Assembly (NCBI GenBank): GCA_020249415.1
Contig: JADCFR010000507.1
Location: 1-6,724, forward strand
Direction: 5' to 3'
Length of the DNA stretch: 6,724 nucleotides
DNA from: Roseomonas sp.
GTDB lineage: Bacteria > Pseudomonadota > Alphaproteobacteria > Acetobacterales > Acetobacteraceae
This document shows, piece after piece, positions 1 through 6,398 of this stretch (position 1 is its first letter; the number at the start of each line of letters is the position of its first letter). The notes beneath the pieces are model-generated. The model did no database searches and had not been told where the DNA came from. It was given only the letters and a program-made list of their open reading frames with translations. The translations under genes and the position numbers were made by a program.

Positions 1-1440
1 GATGTCTTCATGCGCGAACATGGCGGGAAGATTCCGGAAGGCGTGCGCCGCACTGTGGTGCCGGCCGCACCGGATGCCTGGATCACCGCCTTGGAACGCC
101 ATGGCACCATGGGGTTCGGCGATGTGGCGCAATATGCCATGCGCTACGCGGCGGAAGGTTTTGCCGTGTATCCGCTGCTCGCGGAAAGTGTTTCGGCGCA
201 TGTCGCGGAATATGCGCGCTGGCCGTCCAATGCGGCGATTTTCCTGCCCGGAGGCGCACCGCCGAAGGTGGGTGAGCGTTTTATGCAAAGCGATCTGGCG
301 CGCAGCCTGAGTTACATGGTGGAGGAAGAAAAACGCGCCGCATCCAAGGGCAGGCTGGCGGGATTGGCGGCAGCGCATGCGGCGTTTTATCGCGGCGACA
401 TCGCGCGGGAGATCGTGGCCTTTCAAACCCGCGAGGGCGGTTTTCTGTCCATGGAAGATATGGCGGGTTTTCATTCAAGGATTGAACCCGCAATTTCGCG
501 CCGTTGGCGTGGGCATGAGGTGATTACCTGCGGCCCCTGGTGCCAGGGCCCGGCGCTTTTGGAAGCGCTGCTATTGATGGAGCGCGCCGGGCTGGATGGG
601 CTGGAACATAATTCGGCGGAGTATCTGCATCTGTTCACGGAATGCGTGAAAGCCGCCATGGCGGATCGCGAATATCATTTCGGTGATCCGGCCTTCATTG
701 ATGTGCCGATTGATCAGCTGCTGTCGGATGCGCATTTGGCAGCGCGTGTGGCGGAGTTGGACCCGGTGCGCGCGCATCCCGCCATGTATCCGCCGCTGCT
801 GGGTGGGGGGCGCGCGGCGGATGGGCCAGTCAGGCGCGATCTGCCGAAGATTGAAGCGGATACCAGCTATGTTGCGGTGGTGGATCGCTGGGGGAATGCC
901 TTCAGCGCGACACCTTCCGATGGGTCTTGGAATTCACCTGTGGTGCCGGGGCTTGGCCTGATCCCATCCAATCGCGGCAGCCAAAGCCGGCCTGACCCCG
1001 CGCATCCCGCCGGCGTGGCACCCGGCAAGCGCCCGCGCCTGACGCCAAATCCCGCCATGGTGGTGACGCGCGCGGGTGGCGTTATGCCCTTCGGCACACC
1101 GGGCGGGGATGTGCAGATTCAGGCGATGCTGCAGGTGATGCTGAATGTGCTGCATTTTGGCATGGAATTGCAGGAAGCGATCGAAGCGCCGCGCGTTTCA
1201 TCCTATGCCTTCCCGTCATCTTTCGCGCCATTCGATTATTTCCCGCGTCGGCTTGCGGTGGAAACGCGCATTCCGGAAGCGACGCGGAGTGCTCTTGCAG
1301 GGCGCGGGCATGACATCAAGGAATGGCCCGATATGACCTGGCTTGCCGGCAGTGTGGAGGCGGTGATGTCAGACCCCGCATCAGGGCTGGTACGCGCCGG
1401 CGCCGATCCGCGGCGCCCGGCCTATGCAATTGCAGGATGA
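1..1440 (+). CDS. Gamma-glutamyltransferase-like Ntn hydrolase, 5'-truncated
   Basis: The frame is open from base 1, so the gene starts upstream of the window; the ATG at 10 is only an internal Met. The product belongs to the gamma-glutamyltranspeptidase superfamily, whose members are made as one chain and cut themselves before a Thr that becomes the N-terminal nucleophile of the small subunit. The likely nucleophile is the Thr at 862-864, in ADTSYVAVVDRWGNAFSAT. Cleavage there would leave a small subunit of about 192 residues, normal for the family. The GTPGGD motif at 1093-1110 is a typical small-subunit loop. The canonical serine pair that holds the glutamyl group (PLSSM) is not visible; the matching stretch near 1030-1056 reads KRPRLTPNPAM. 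This points to the divergent YwrD-like branch, so the substrate is uncertain: glutathione-type gamma-glutamyl amides or another amide. A signal peptide cannot be judged because the N-terminus is missing. The stop overlaps the next start as ATGA. Family assignment is firm, substrate is not. Confidence 0.9.
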   Translation, partial: DVFMREHGGKIPEGVRRTVVPAAPDAWITALERHGTMGFGDVAQYAMRYAAEGFAVYPLLAESVSAHVAEYARWPSNAAIFLPGGAPPKVGERFMQSDLARSLSYMVEEEKRAASKGRLAGLAAAHAAFYRGDIAREIVAFQTREGGFLSMEDMAGFHSRIEPAISRRWRGHEVITCGPWCQGPALLEALLLMERAGLDGLEHNSAEYLHLFTECVKAAMADREYHFGDPAFIDVPIDQLLSDAHLAARVAELDPVRAHPAMYPPLLGGGRAADGPVRRDLPKIEADTSYVAVVDRWGNAFSATPSDGSWNSPVVPGLGLIPSNRGSQSRPDPAHPAGVAPGKRPRLTPNPAMVVTRAGGVMPFGTPGGDVQIQAMLQVMLNVLHFGMELQEAIEAPRVSSYAFPSSFAPFDYFPRRLAVETRIPEATRSALAGRGHDIKEWPDMTWLAGSVEAVMSDPASGLVRAGADPRRPAYAIAG

Positions 1441-3308
1441 GCGCGGCAACCGATAGCCGGGCGCTGCTTGATCAGGCCATGGCGCGGCTGCATGCGCGGG
1501 ATTTTCGCAGCGCCGCGGCGCTGTTCAGTCGCGCCATCGCGCTTGGCCTGGATACGCCGGAAATTCGCAATAACCTTGGTCAGGCCTTGCGTTTTTCTGG
1601 TGACCGGGCGGGTGCTGAAGCCGCCTATCGTGAAGCGCTTCGCCAACGCCCGGCCTATATTCGTGCTGCCGTCAATCTGGTGGGCATGCTGCTGCCCGCA
1701 GCGGCCGATGCAGCGCAAGCGGTGATTGCAGCCGCACTTGCCGCTGGCGCGGGGGAGGATTTGCACCGCGCGGTTGCCGGGCTTTGGCGAGAGGCCGGGC
1801 ACGCAGATCGCGCCTTGTTTCATCTGCGGGCATTGCTGGAAACATCGCCAGGCGATGCGCTGATGCGCAGCGAATTGGGCACGACGCTGATGGGCATCCG
1901 CCAGCCGAGTGCCGCGATCCCGCATCTGGCGCGTGTTGCCGAGGAATTGCCGGATCGCGCGGATGCCAAGGTGAATTATGGCCTCGCCTTGCAGCAATCG
2001 GGCGATATTGCTGCGGCCATGGCAGTGCAGCGCCGCGCCATTGCTGAAGACCCGCTCTGCCGTCCCGCCTGGCAGAATTTGTTGCTGGGGCTGAATTACC
2101 TGCCGGGCATCACGGCAGAGGAAGTGGCAGACGCGCATCGTGCCTATGCCGCAAGTTTTGCGCGCCCTGCCCCGGCACTCTTCGCCAATGTGCCGGACCC
2201 GGATCGGCGACTGCGCATTGGCATGCTTTCCGGTGATTTTCGCCAGCATCCCGTTGGATATTTTCTGGAAGCCGCGATCACCGCGCATCAGCGCGTGGGC
2301 TTTCATCTGACGGCCTATGATGTCGGCAAGCGCGCCGATGCCACCACCGCCAGGTTGCGCGGGGTTTTCGATGCCTGGCATTCCGTGGGCACGCTGGAAG
2401 ATGAGGCGATTGTCGCGCGAATCCGCGCCGATGGGATTGATATTCTTGTGGATCTGACAGGCCATACGGAAACCAGCCGCATCAGCGTAATGGAATATCG
2501 CCCGGCGCCAGTGCAGGTAAGTTGGATTGGTTATGCCAATACCAATGGTGTCGCGACAATGGATTGGATCATCGCCGATGCCGTGGTGCTGCCAACAGAA
2601 GATGAGGCGCTGTATATCGAAAAACCTCTCCGCCTGCCGGGCTGTTACTTGTGTTATACGCCGCCACGAGAGGCCGTGGCGCCAAGCCCACCGCCAATAT
2701 TGCGGCAGGGGTTTGTCACCTTTGGCTGCTTCAACAACCTCGCCAAGATCAATGATGAGGTTCTGGCCGCCTGGGCCGCGATTCTGAACCATCTGCCGGA
2801 GGCACGGCTTTTGCTGAAAACCGCAGTGCTGGGCGAAGCGGCGACGGCGCAAAAACTCCGCGCGCGTTTCGTGGCTGCGGGGGGCGATATCGCTCGGCTT
2901 GATCTGGAAGGGTATAGCCCGCGTGCGGCGTATTTTGCGCGTTATGCCGCAGTGGATTTCATGCTGGACCCTTTCCCCTTTCCGGGCGGCACCACAACGG
3001 CCGAGGCGATCCATGCCGGCGTGCCCACGCTGACGCGGCGCGGGCGCGGGGGCATGATCAGCCGGAATGGCGAAACGTTGCTGAGCGCTGTCGGCTTGCA
3101 GGATTGGATTGCCGCCGATACGGCGGATTACATCGAAAAGGCCGTCGCCTTCGCGCGGGACGGGGAAAGGCTCGCCACGATCCGTGCCCGGCTATCGCTT
3201 GGGCCTTTGGGCGATGCCGGCACCTATGCCAGGGGGCTTGAGACCGCCTGGCGGCGCATTTGGCGCGATTGGTGCGCGCGCCAAGGGGGTGGACAAGGGG
3301 CGATTTAA
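1437..3308 (+). CDS. TPR-containing GT41 glycosyltransferase (SPINDLY/O-GlcNAc transferase family)
   Basis: The product is 623 residues: an N-terminal TPR-like helical region (repeats recognisable near 10-37, 43-71, 142-170 and 176-205) joined to a GT41 catalytic domain from about 258. GT41 enzymes transfer a sugar from a nucleotide donor (UDP-GlcNAc in animal OGT) to Ser/Thr of proteins, with the TPRs choosing the target. Visible signatures are SGDFRQHPVGYF with His271, matching the active-site His of OGT; RPAPVQVSWIGY (355-366); FGCFNNLAKIN with Lys437, matching the nucleotide-phosphate-binding Lys of OGT; and DPFPFPGGTTTAEA (511-524) followed by HAGVPTLT in the donor-binding half. No signal peptide or membrane segment is seen, so it is probably cytosolic. 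The ATG at 1437 overlaps the upstream stop (ATGA), suggesting translational coupling. An in-frame ATG at 1323 would add 38 Arg/Cys-rich residues inside the upstream gene and is unlikely. Donor sugar and acceptor protein are unknown; bacterial relatives are often linked to glycosylation of surface proteins. Confidence 0.92.
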   Translation: MSAATDSRALLDQAMARLHARDFRSAAALFSRAIALGLDTPEIRNNLGQALRFSGDRAGAEAAYREALRQRPAYIRAAVNLVGMLLPAAADAAQAVIAAALAAGAGEDLHRAVAGLWREAGHADRALFHLRALLETSPGDALMRSELGTTLMGIRQPSAAIPHLARVAEELPDRADAKVNYGLALQQSGDIAAAMAVQRRAIAEDPLCRPAWQNLLLGLNYLPGITAEEVADAHRAYAASFARPAPALFANVPDPDRRLRIGMLSGDFRQHPVGYFLEAAITAHQRVGFHLTAYDVGKRADATTARLRGVFDAWHSVGTLEDEAIVARIRADGIDILVDLTGHTETSRISVMEYRPAPVQVSWIGYANTNGVATMDWIIADAVVLPTEDEALYIEKPLRLPGCYLCYTPPREAVAPSPPPILRQGFVTFGCFNNLAKINDEVLAAWAAILNHLPEARLLLKTAVLGEAATAQKLRARFVAAGGDIARLDLEGYSPRAAYFARYAAVDFMLDPFPFPGGTTTAEAIHAGVPTLTRRGRGGMISRNGETLLSAVGLQDWIAADTADYIEKAVAFARDGERLATIRARLSLGPLGDAGTYARGLETAWRRIWRDWCARQGGGQGAI

Positions 3309-3343
3309 CACCACGCGGAAAAGGTCTAGTAAGCGTGGGCTTG

Positions 3344-3426
3344 GCCCGCCTGGCGGAATGGTAGACGCAGCGGACTTAAAATCCGCAGCCCGCAAGGGTG
3401 TGGGGGTTCGAGTCCCCCGGTGGGCA
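3344..3426 (+). tRNA. tRNA-Leu (anticodon UAA)
   Basis: An 83-base cloverleaf can be folded by hand. The 7-bp acceptor stem is GCCCGCC (3344-3350) with GGTGGGC (3419-3425, one G-U pair) and the discriminator is A3426. The D stem is GCG/CGC (3353-3355 with 3366-3368). The anticodon stem GCGGA/TCCGC (3370-3374 with 3382-3386) encloses loop CTTAAAA with anticodon TAA at 3377-3379. A long class II variable arm, GCCC-GCAA-GGGT (3388-3399), fits leucine. The T stem GGGGG/CCCCC encloses TTCGAGT (3402-3418). The 3' CCA is not encoded (GGG follows), so it must be added after transcription. The gene starts 35 bases after the GT41 stop; I could not identify a convincing promoter of its own. Confidence 0.97.
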
Positions 3427-3645
3427 GGGTCTTTGTTTCAATGTATCAGCGGGGTGTCGGTGCTGTGCCGCCCTGCTGAAGGTCCAGCCGCGGTGGCACC
3501 CTGTTGCACAATTAGAACATGCTGCTTTTCGGTCGCGTGGAGGTGCACCATCTCCTAATATTCTGCGATTGGTGGTGAAGGTTGTGGCGCGTGGTGAGCC
3601 TCGGCGCCGGTAGTCCGAGGCAGAACGGGTCTGCATTTTGGCTAA
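3427..3645. other. Intergenic stretch after the tRNA, no intact gene seen
   Basis: This is the first part of a 372-base gap between the tRNA and the export permease. Frames crossing it are short, and their readable part comes from the tRNA itself. I see no family signature on either strand, no U-tract terminator after the tRNA and no second copy of the tRNA 3' end. A short stem-loop lies at 3598-3621. The remainder of the gap (3646-3798) holds a transposase remnant and the region just upstream of the permease, with no clear ribosome binding site before the ATG at 3799. Confidence 0.6.
3598..3621. repeat. 7-bp GC-rich inverted repeat (possible stem-loop)
   Basis: GCCTCGG (3598-3604) and CCGAGGC (3615-3621) are perfect reverse complements separated by a 10-base loop. 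No T run follows directly, so it does not qualify as a standard intrinsic terminator. It could be part of the leader of the export operon, an end or internal fragment of mobile-element debris, or chance in GC-rich DNA. Confidence 0.4.
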
Positions 3646-3759
3646 GACGATGGCTAGGTGATCAATGCTGTGTTTGCCGAGAAAGTGGTCCAGGCCCGCA
3701 TTGTACACCTGATGCGCAATGCCATGGGCTTTGCGTCCAGGAAGGACAGGAAGGCGATT
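3646..3759 (+). pseudogene. IS256-family (Mutator-type) transposase remnant
   Basis: Reading forward from 3646 gives DDG, a stop (tag 3655-3657), then VINAVFAEKVVQARIVH and LMRNAMGFASRKDRKAI up to 3759. This matches from memory the stretch of IS256-family transposases that runs from the catalytic-region DGLxGFPEAI, through AVFP..VVQ.CIVH.IRN, to the KDRKA segment. The conserved His of IVH is kept, but the usual Cys two residues earlier is Arg, and about five residues (GFPEA-like) are missing between DG and INAVF. An in-frame stop interrupts it, and after KAI the similarity ends; the frame closes at tag 3787-3789. A complete element encodes about 400 residues, so only roughly a tenth remains, with no start, no flanking terminal repeats that I can see and no function expected. 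It ends 39 bases before the permease start, marking past insertion or rearrangement beside the tRNA. Confidence 0.75.
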
Positions 3760-3798
3760 GGAGTGGTAGAAAACGGCCTGTCATGCTAGCCAAACGTC

Positions 3799-4644
3799 AT
3801 GTCTTTCCAGCCCATACCCAGCCCTGAACACTATATATCCATTGACGCAGCCAATCCGCGTCACGCGGAAAGGGCGCTGTCCGATTTGCGGGATGGGTTT
3901 TCGCAATGGCGGCTGGCGCTTGCGCTGGCGCGGCTTGACCTGCGTAATCGCTACCGCGGTTCGGTCCTGGGGCCGCTTTGGATGTCGCTTTCCAGCTTGA
4001 TCATGCTGATCGGCCTTGGGTTGCTTTACGGCGCCTTATTCAAGATCAATTTGGCGAATTACCTACCGCATTTGGCCGTCAGCCTCATTGTTTGGCAATG
4101 GATCGCAGGTTTCATCAATGATAGCTGCGCCACACTGACCTCGGCCGAGGGTGTCATTCGGCAAATGCGACTGCCCTACACCCTGCATGCGTTGCGTGTG
4201 GCCTTTCGCAATGCCCTTGTGGCGGCCCATTCCCTGCTGCTGATCCCCATCATCTTTCTGATTTTCCGCCAGGTGCCGGGGCCCGAAGCGTTGCTGGCCA
4301 TCCCTGGCTTGCTGCTGATTTGCATCAATATGGTGGCGGGAGGGCTGCTTCTTGGCATGATTTGTGCCCGCTTCCGCGATATTCCACCCATTGTCGCCAA
4401 CGCCGTTCAACTCGCCTTCTTTGTATCGCCCATCCTTTGGAAGCCGGAACTTCTGGGGGATGCCATGGTGTGGATGGCCTTCAACCCCTTCTATGCGCTG
4501 CTGGAGACGGTGCGCGGCCCCTTGCTGGAAGGGGGAGGACCGCTTTTGGCCTGGCTGGCGGCGATTTTCTACACGGGCGTCCATGTGGTCTTGGCCGGCT
4601 TTTTGTTCGCGCGCTTCCGTTCTCGCATTGCATTCTGGGTCTGA
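3799..4644 (+). CDS. ABC-2 type permease of a polysaccharide exporter (Wzm/KpsM-like)
   Basis: The product is 281 residues, the normal length for a polysaccharide-export permease. A hydrophilic N-terminus of about 55 residues leads into RYRGSVLGPLWMSL (51-64), typical of the TagG/RfbD/KpsM group. About six membrane segments follow, near 57-83, 90-107, 134-156, 165-190, 198-214 and 249-271. The segment NPFYALLETVRGPLL (229-243) is another hallmark. Two copies would form the inner-membrane channel that moves lipid-linked capsule or O-antigen glycan to the periplasm, powered by the ATPase encoded four bases downstream. The ATG at 3799 is the only sensible start, since the next in-frame Met lies in the first membrane segment. 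No strong Shine-Dalgarno sequence precedes it and a transposase remnant lies just upstream, so its promoter is unclear. Which glycan is exported cannot be told from the permease. Confidence 0.92.
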   Translation: MSFQPIPSPEHYISIDAANPRHAERALSDLRDGFSQWRLALALARLDLRNRYRGSVLGPLWMSLSSLIMLIGLGLLYGALFKINLANYLPHLAVSLIVWQWIAGFINDSCATLTSAEGVIRQMRLPYTLHALRVAFRNALVAAHSLLLIPIIFLIFRQVPGPEALLAIPGLLLICINMVAGGLLLGMICARFRDIPPIVANAVQLAFFVSPILWKPELLGDAMVWMAFNPFYALLETVRGPLLEGGGPLLAWLAAIFYTGVHVVLAGFLFARFRSRIAFWV

Positions 4645-4648
4645 CGCC

Positions 4649-5353
4649 ATGGCACGCATTTGCGCCGAGGGGCTGCGCATTGAATTCCCCCTATATCACT
4701 TTGGCGCCCGCAGCATGAAAAAGCGCCTGCTGGGTGCGGCCAGCCGCCGGGTGAAAGCCGATGCCCAGAACCGCGTGGTGATTTCCGCCCTGTCTGACCT
4801 GAGCTTCACCATCGAAAGCGGGGAAAGGGTGGCGCTGGTGGGCCATAATGGCGCGGGGAAGTCCACCTTGCTGTGCACCCTGGCCGGCATTGATGAGCCC
4901 GTTGGCGGGCGCCTGACCGTTGAAGGCGAAATCGGCAGCCTGATTGACCCCGCTGCCGGCATGGATATTCTTTCAACCGGTCGGGAGAATATCCGCCTCC
5001 GCGCCCTGTATCGCGGCTTGAATGCCGAGCAGACCGCCGCGCTTGAAGCCGAAGCGGGCGCGTTTTCCGGCCTGGGTGAGTTTTTGGATGTGCCCATCCA
5101 TGGCTATTCCGCCGGCATGTCCATCCGCCTGGCCTTTGCGCTGGCGACCGCCGTTCAGCCGCAGATTCTGTTGATGGATGAATGGTTTAGTGCGGGTGAC
5201 GCAGACTTCATGGCCAAGGCTGAAGTGCGGCTTGAATACCTGATCAAGGCTTCCGAGATCCTGGTGATTGCGACCCATGATATGGATGTGGTGAAGCGTT
5301 GGTGTAACCGGGTGATCCGGCTGGAGGCGGGTAGGATTGTGGGGGATGGATAA
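4649..5353 (+). CDS. ABC transporter ATPase for polysaccharide export (KpsT/Wzt-like, no C-terminal glycan-binding domain)
   Basis: The 234-residue product is a single nucleotide-binding domain. Visible motifs are Walker A GHNGAGKST (65-73), signature YSAGMSIRLAF (153-163), Walker B ILLMDEW with Asp177 and Glu178, D-loop SAGD (181-184) and the switch His210 in ATHD. The Trp after the catalytic Glu and the YSAGM form of the signature are usual in the polysaccharide-export subfamily. The protein stops soon after the core domain, so it lacks the extra C-terminal carbohydrate-binding domain of longer Wzt proteins and is closer in size to KpsT of capsule exporters. It would power the permease encoded upstream. 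The start at 4649 lies four bases after the permease stop, indicating one operon. The frame extends upstream to 4364 inside the permease gene, but that stretch is an out-of-frame shadow. Confidence 0.93.
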   Translation: MARICAEGLRIEFPLYHFGARSMKKRLLGAASRRVKADAQNRVVISALSDLSFTIESGERVALVGHNGAGKSTLLCTLAGIDEPVGGRLTVEGEIGSLIDPAAGMDILSTGRENIRLRALYRGLNAEQTAALEAEAGAFSGLGEFLDVPIHGYSAGMSIRLAFALATAVQPQILLMDEWFSAGDADFMAKAEVRLEYLIKASEILVIATHDMDVVKRWCNRVIRLEAGRIVGDG

Positions 5354-5391
5354 GAATCCGTCTGAACTCTTTCGTATACCCCAATACCGGC

Positions 5392-5406
5392 GACTGTTGA
5401 ACAGTC
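5392..5406. repeat. 15-base perfect palindrome (7+1+7)
   Basis: GACTGTT and AACAGTC are perfect reverse complements around a central G. An overlapping alternative pairing is GTTGA-ACAG-TCAAC (5396-5409). As a hairpin it would be 6 bp with a TGA loop. With no T run it is not a terminator. Its position, 44 bases before the putative -35 box, would suit an operator for a dimeric regulator, but no regulator is in view and chance is possible. Confidence 0.4.
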
Positions 5407-5449
5407 AACTGGGAGGCTGCTGTCGTGAGCCGTTCTGGTACAGAAGACC

Positions 5450-5478
5450 TTGACGACGCCAGTCGGCGGTACTAGCGT
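5450..5478 (+). promoter_or_regulatory. Putative sigma70-type promoter for the methyltransferase gene
   Basis: TTGACG (5450-5455) matches five of six -35 positions and stands exactly 17 bases before TAGCGT (5473-5478), which keeps the T, A and final T of a -10 box. Transcription would start near 5485, about 25 bases before the GTG at 5511. The spacer holds a small CGCC-AGTC-GGCG dyad. This is a sequence match only; the -10 box is weak. Confidence 0.4.
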
Positions 5479-5510
5479 TCTTTCGAAATGTTCTGCCGGG
5501 AATTGCGGTC

Positions 5511-6377
5511 GTGTCAGTCCCAGATCATGAGTATCATGTGTATGACTATGAGGTGAATCTTAACGGAGATTCCGCTGCAGCTCGTGTCATCAATCTCGTC
5601 AAGCCTAACTGTAAGGTTCTGGAAATCGGCGCTGGACCCGGTTCAATCACCCGTCACCTGAGCGGCCTTAAGCAGTGTGACGTTATTGCGCTGGAAGTTG
5701 ACGAAAGTGCCATTCGCAAGCTCAAGCCGCATGCACGCTGTATCATCGCTGCGGACCTCAACCTCACGAACTGGACGGAGCAGCTGGCTAACGAGGCTCC
5801 CTTTGACTACGTTATCGCTGCTGACGTTCTTGAGCATGTTCTGGACCCGCTGGCAGTGCTCAAAGGCATGAAAAGCCTGCTTGGTCCCAATGGCTCCGTT
5901 ATTCTTTCCCTGCCGCATGTCGGGCATCACGCCATCATCGCCTGCCTGATGGACGAGGACTTCGGTTATCGCGACTCGGGTCTGCTGGACAGGACGCATA
6001 TTCGATTTTTTGGCCTGAAAAACATTGACAAGCTCTACGCTGATGCAGGTCTCGCCATCGCCGAAGCACAATTCGTCGTGTACCATCCGATCGAGACGGA
6101 ATTTGCCGAGCAGTGGCAGAAGCTTTCGTCCGAACTCAAACGAGCGCTTTCGGCTAATCCTTATGGTCATGTTTTCCAAGTAGTCAGCCGGGCGATGGTG
6201 GTCGCAAATGTCGCGACACCGATCAAGCTCATGGAAATGCCAGTCGAAAATCGTGGTACGCATGCAGCGACGCGGGTGGCCTTGGGCCCGGCGCTCGCTT
6301 GGGCACGCAAAAATCTGAGCCCGGAACTACGCGGTAAGTTGCGCAATTTGGCCCGTAGGATCGGTCTCAAAATCTAA
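5511..6377 (+). CDS. Class I SAM-dependent methyltransferase in a glycan gene cluster
   Basis: The product is 288 residues if started at the GTG at 5511. No in-frame ATG precedes the conserved region, and a weak GGGAA lies eight bases upstream. The Rossmann-type SAM-binding domain is clear: motif I VLEIGAGPGS (36-45), the acidic Glu62 and Asp64 at the end of the second strand (ALEVD) that would hold the ribose, Asp82 in AADL, and ADVLEHVLDP (104-113) as motif IV/post-I. LSLPHVGHH (132-140) and LDRTHIRFF (159-167) follow and are typical of methyltransferases found among polysaccharide genes. The C-terminal 90 residues show no recognisable domain. It likely methylates a sugar or an intermediate of the exported glycan; the substrate cannot be read from the sequence. 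Codon use is visibly less GC-biased than in the exporter genes, suggesting a different history. It ends 21 bases before the WbsX-family start, consistent with one operon. Confidence 0.88.
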   Translation: MSVPDHEYHVYDYEVNLNGDSAAARVINLVKPNCKVLEIGAGPGSITRHLSGLKQCDVIALEVDESAIRKLKPHARCIIAADLNLTNWTEQLANEAPFDYVIAADVLEHVLDPLAVLKGMKSLLGPNGSVILSLPHVGHHAIIACLMDEDFGYRDSGLLDRTHIRFFGLKNIDKLYADAGLAIAEAQFVVYHPIETEFAEQWQKLSSELKRALSANPYGHVFQVVSRAMVVANVATPIKLMEMPVENRGTHAATRVALGPALAWARKNLSPELRGKLRNLARRIGLKI

Positions 6378-6398
6378 TTCCATCAGAGAGAGAAAGCG

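Larger units (their letters stand above)
5354..5510. other. Gap between the ABC transporter and the methyltransferase
   Basis: These 157 bases hold no recognisable coding sequence. They contain a short palindrome (5392-5406) and a plausible promoter (5450-5478), so the genes downstream are probably expressed, at least partly, apart from the exporter. Base composition begins to fall around here. No intrinsic terminator with a T run is visible after the ATPase. Confidence 0.55.

Noticed and set aside
1323..1436. N-terminal extension of the TPR-GT41 protein from an earlier ATG
   Set aside because: The extra 38 residues are Arg/Cys-rich shadow of the hydrolase gene, while the ATGA start gives a normal TPR N-terminus.
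1422..3014. A 530-residue open frame on the minus strand
   Set aside because: It lies antisense to the GT41 gene, whose protein has clear domains. The reverse product has no recognisable family, and long antisense frames are common in GC-rich DNA.
3109..3558. Plus-strand frame of 149 residues crossing the tRNA (contains GGMVDAADLKSA)
   Set aside because: This is the familiar false peptide obtained by translating a tRNA-Leu gene; its first part is also out of frame within the GT41 gene.
3376..3708. Minus-strand frame of 110 residues (ends GDSNPHTLAGCGF)
   Set aside because: Its C-terminal part is antisense tRNA and its N-terminal part is antisense to the transposase remnant; no family match is seen.
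3427..3798. Duplicate of the tRNA 3' end (attachment-site repeat) or a CRISPR array
   Set aside because: I looked for a second copy of the T-arm and acceptor sequence and for regularly spaced repeats, and found neither.
4063..4680. Minus-strand frame of 205 residues
   Set aside because: Antisense to the permease gene; rich in Gln, Gly and His as expected for a shadow, with no domain.
5392..5410. Intrinsic terminator for the exporter operon
   Set aside because: The dyad has no following T run and only a three-base loop, so it does not meet the usual terminator pattern.
5643..6263. Minus-strand frame of 206 residues
   Set aside because: Antisense to the methyltransferase, which carries clear SAM-binding motifs on the plus strand.
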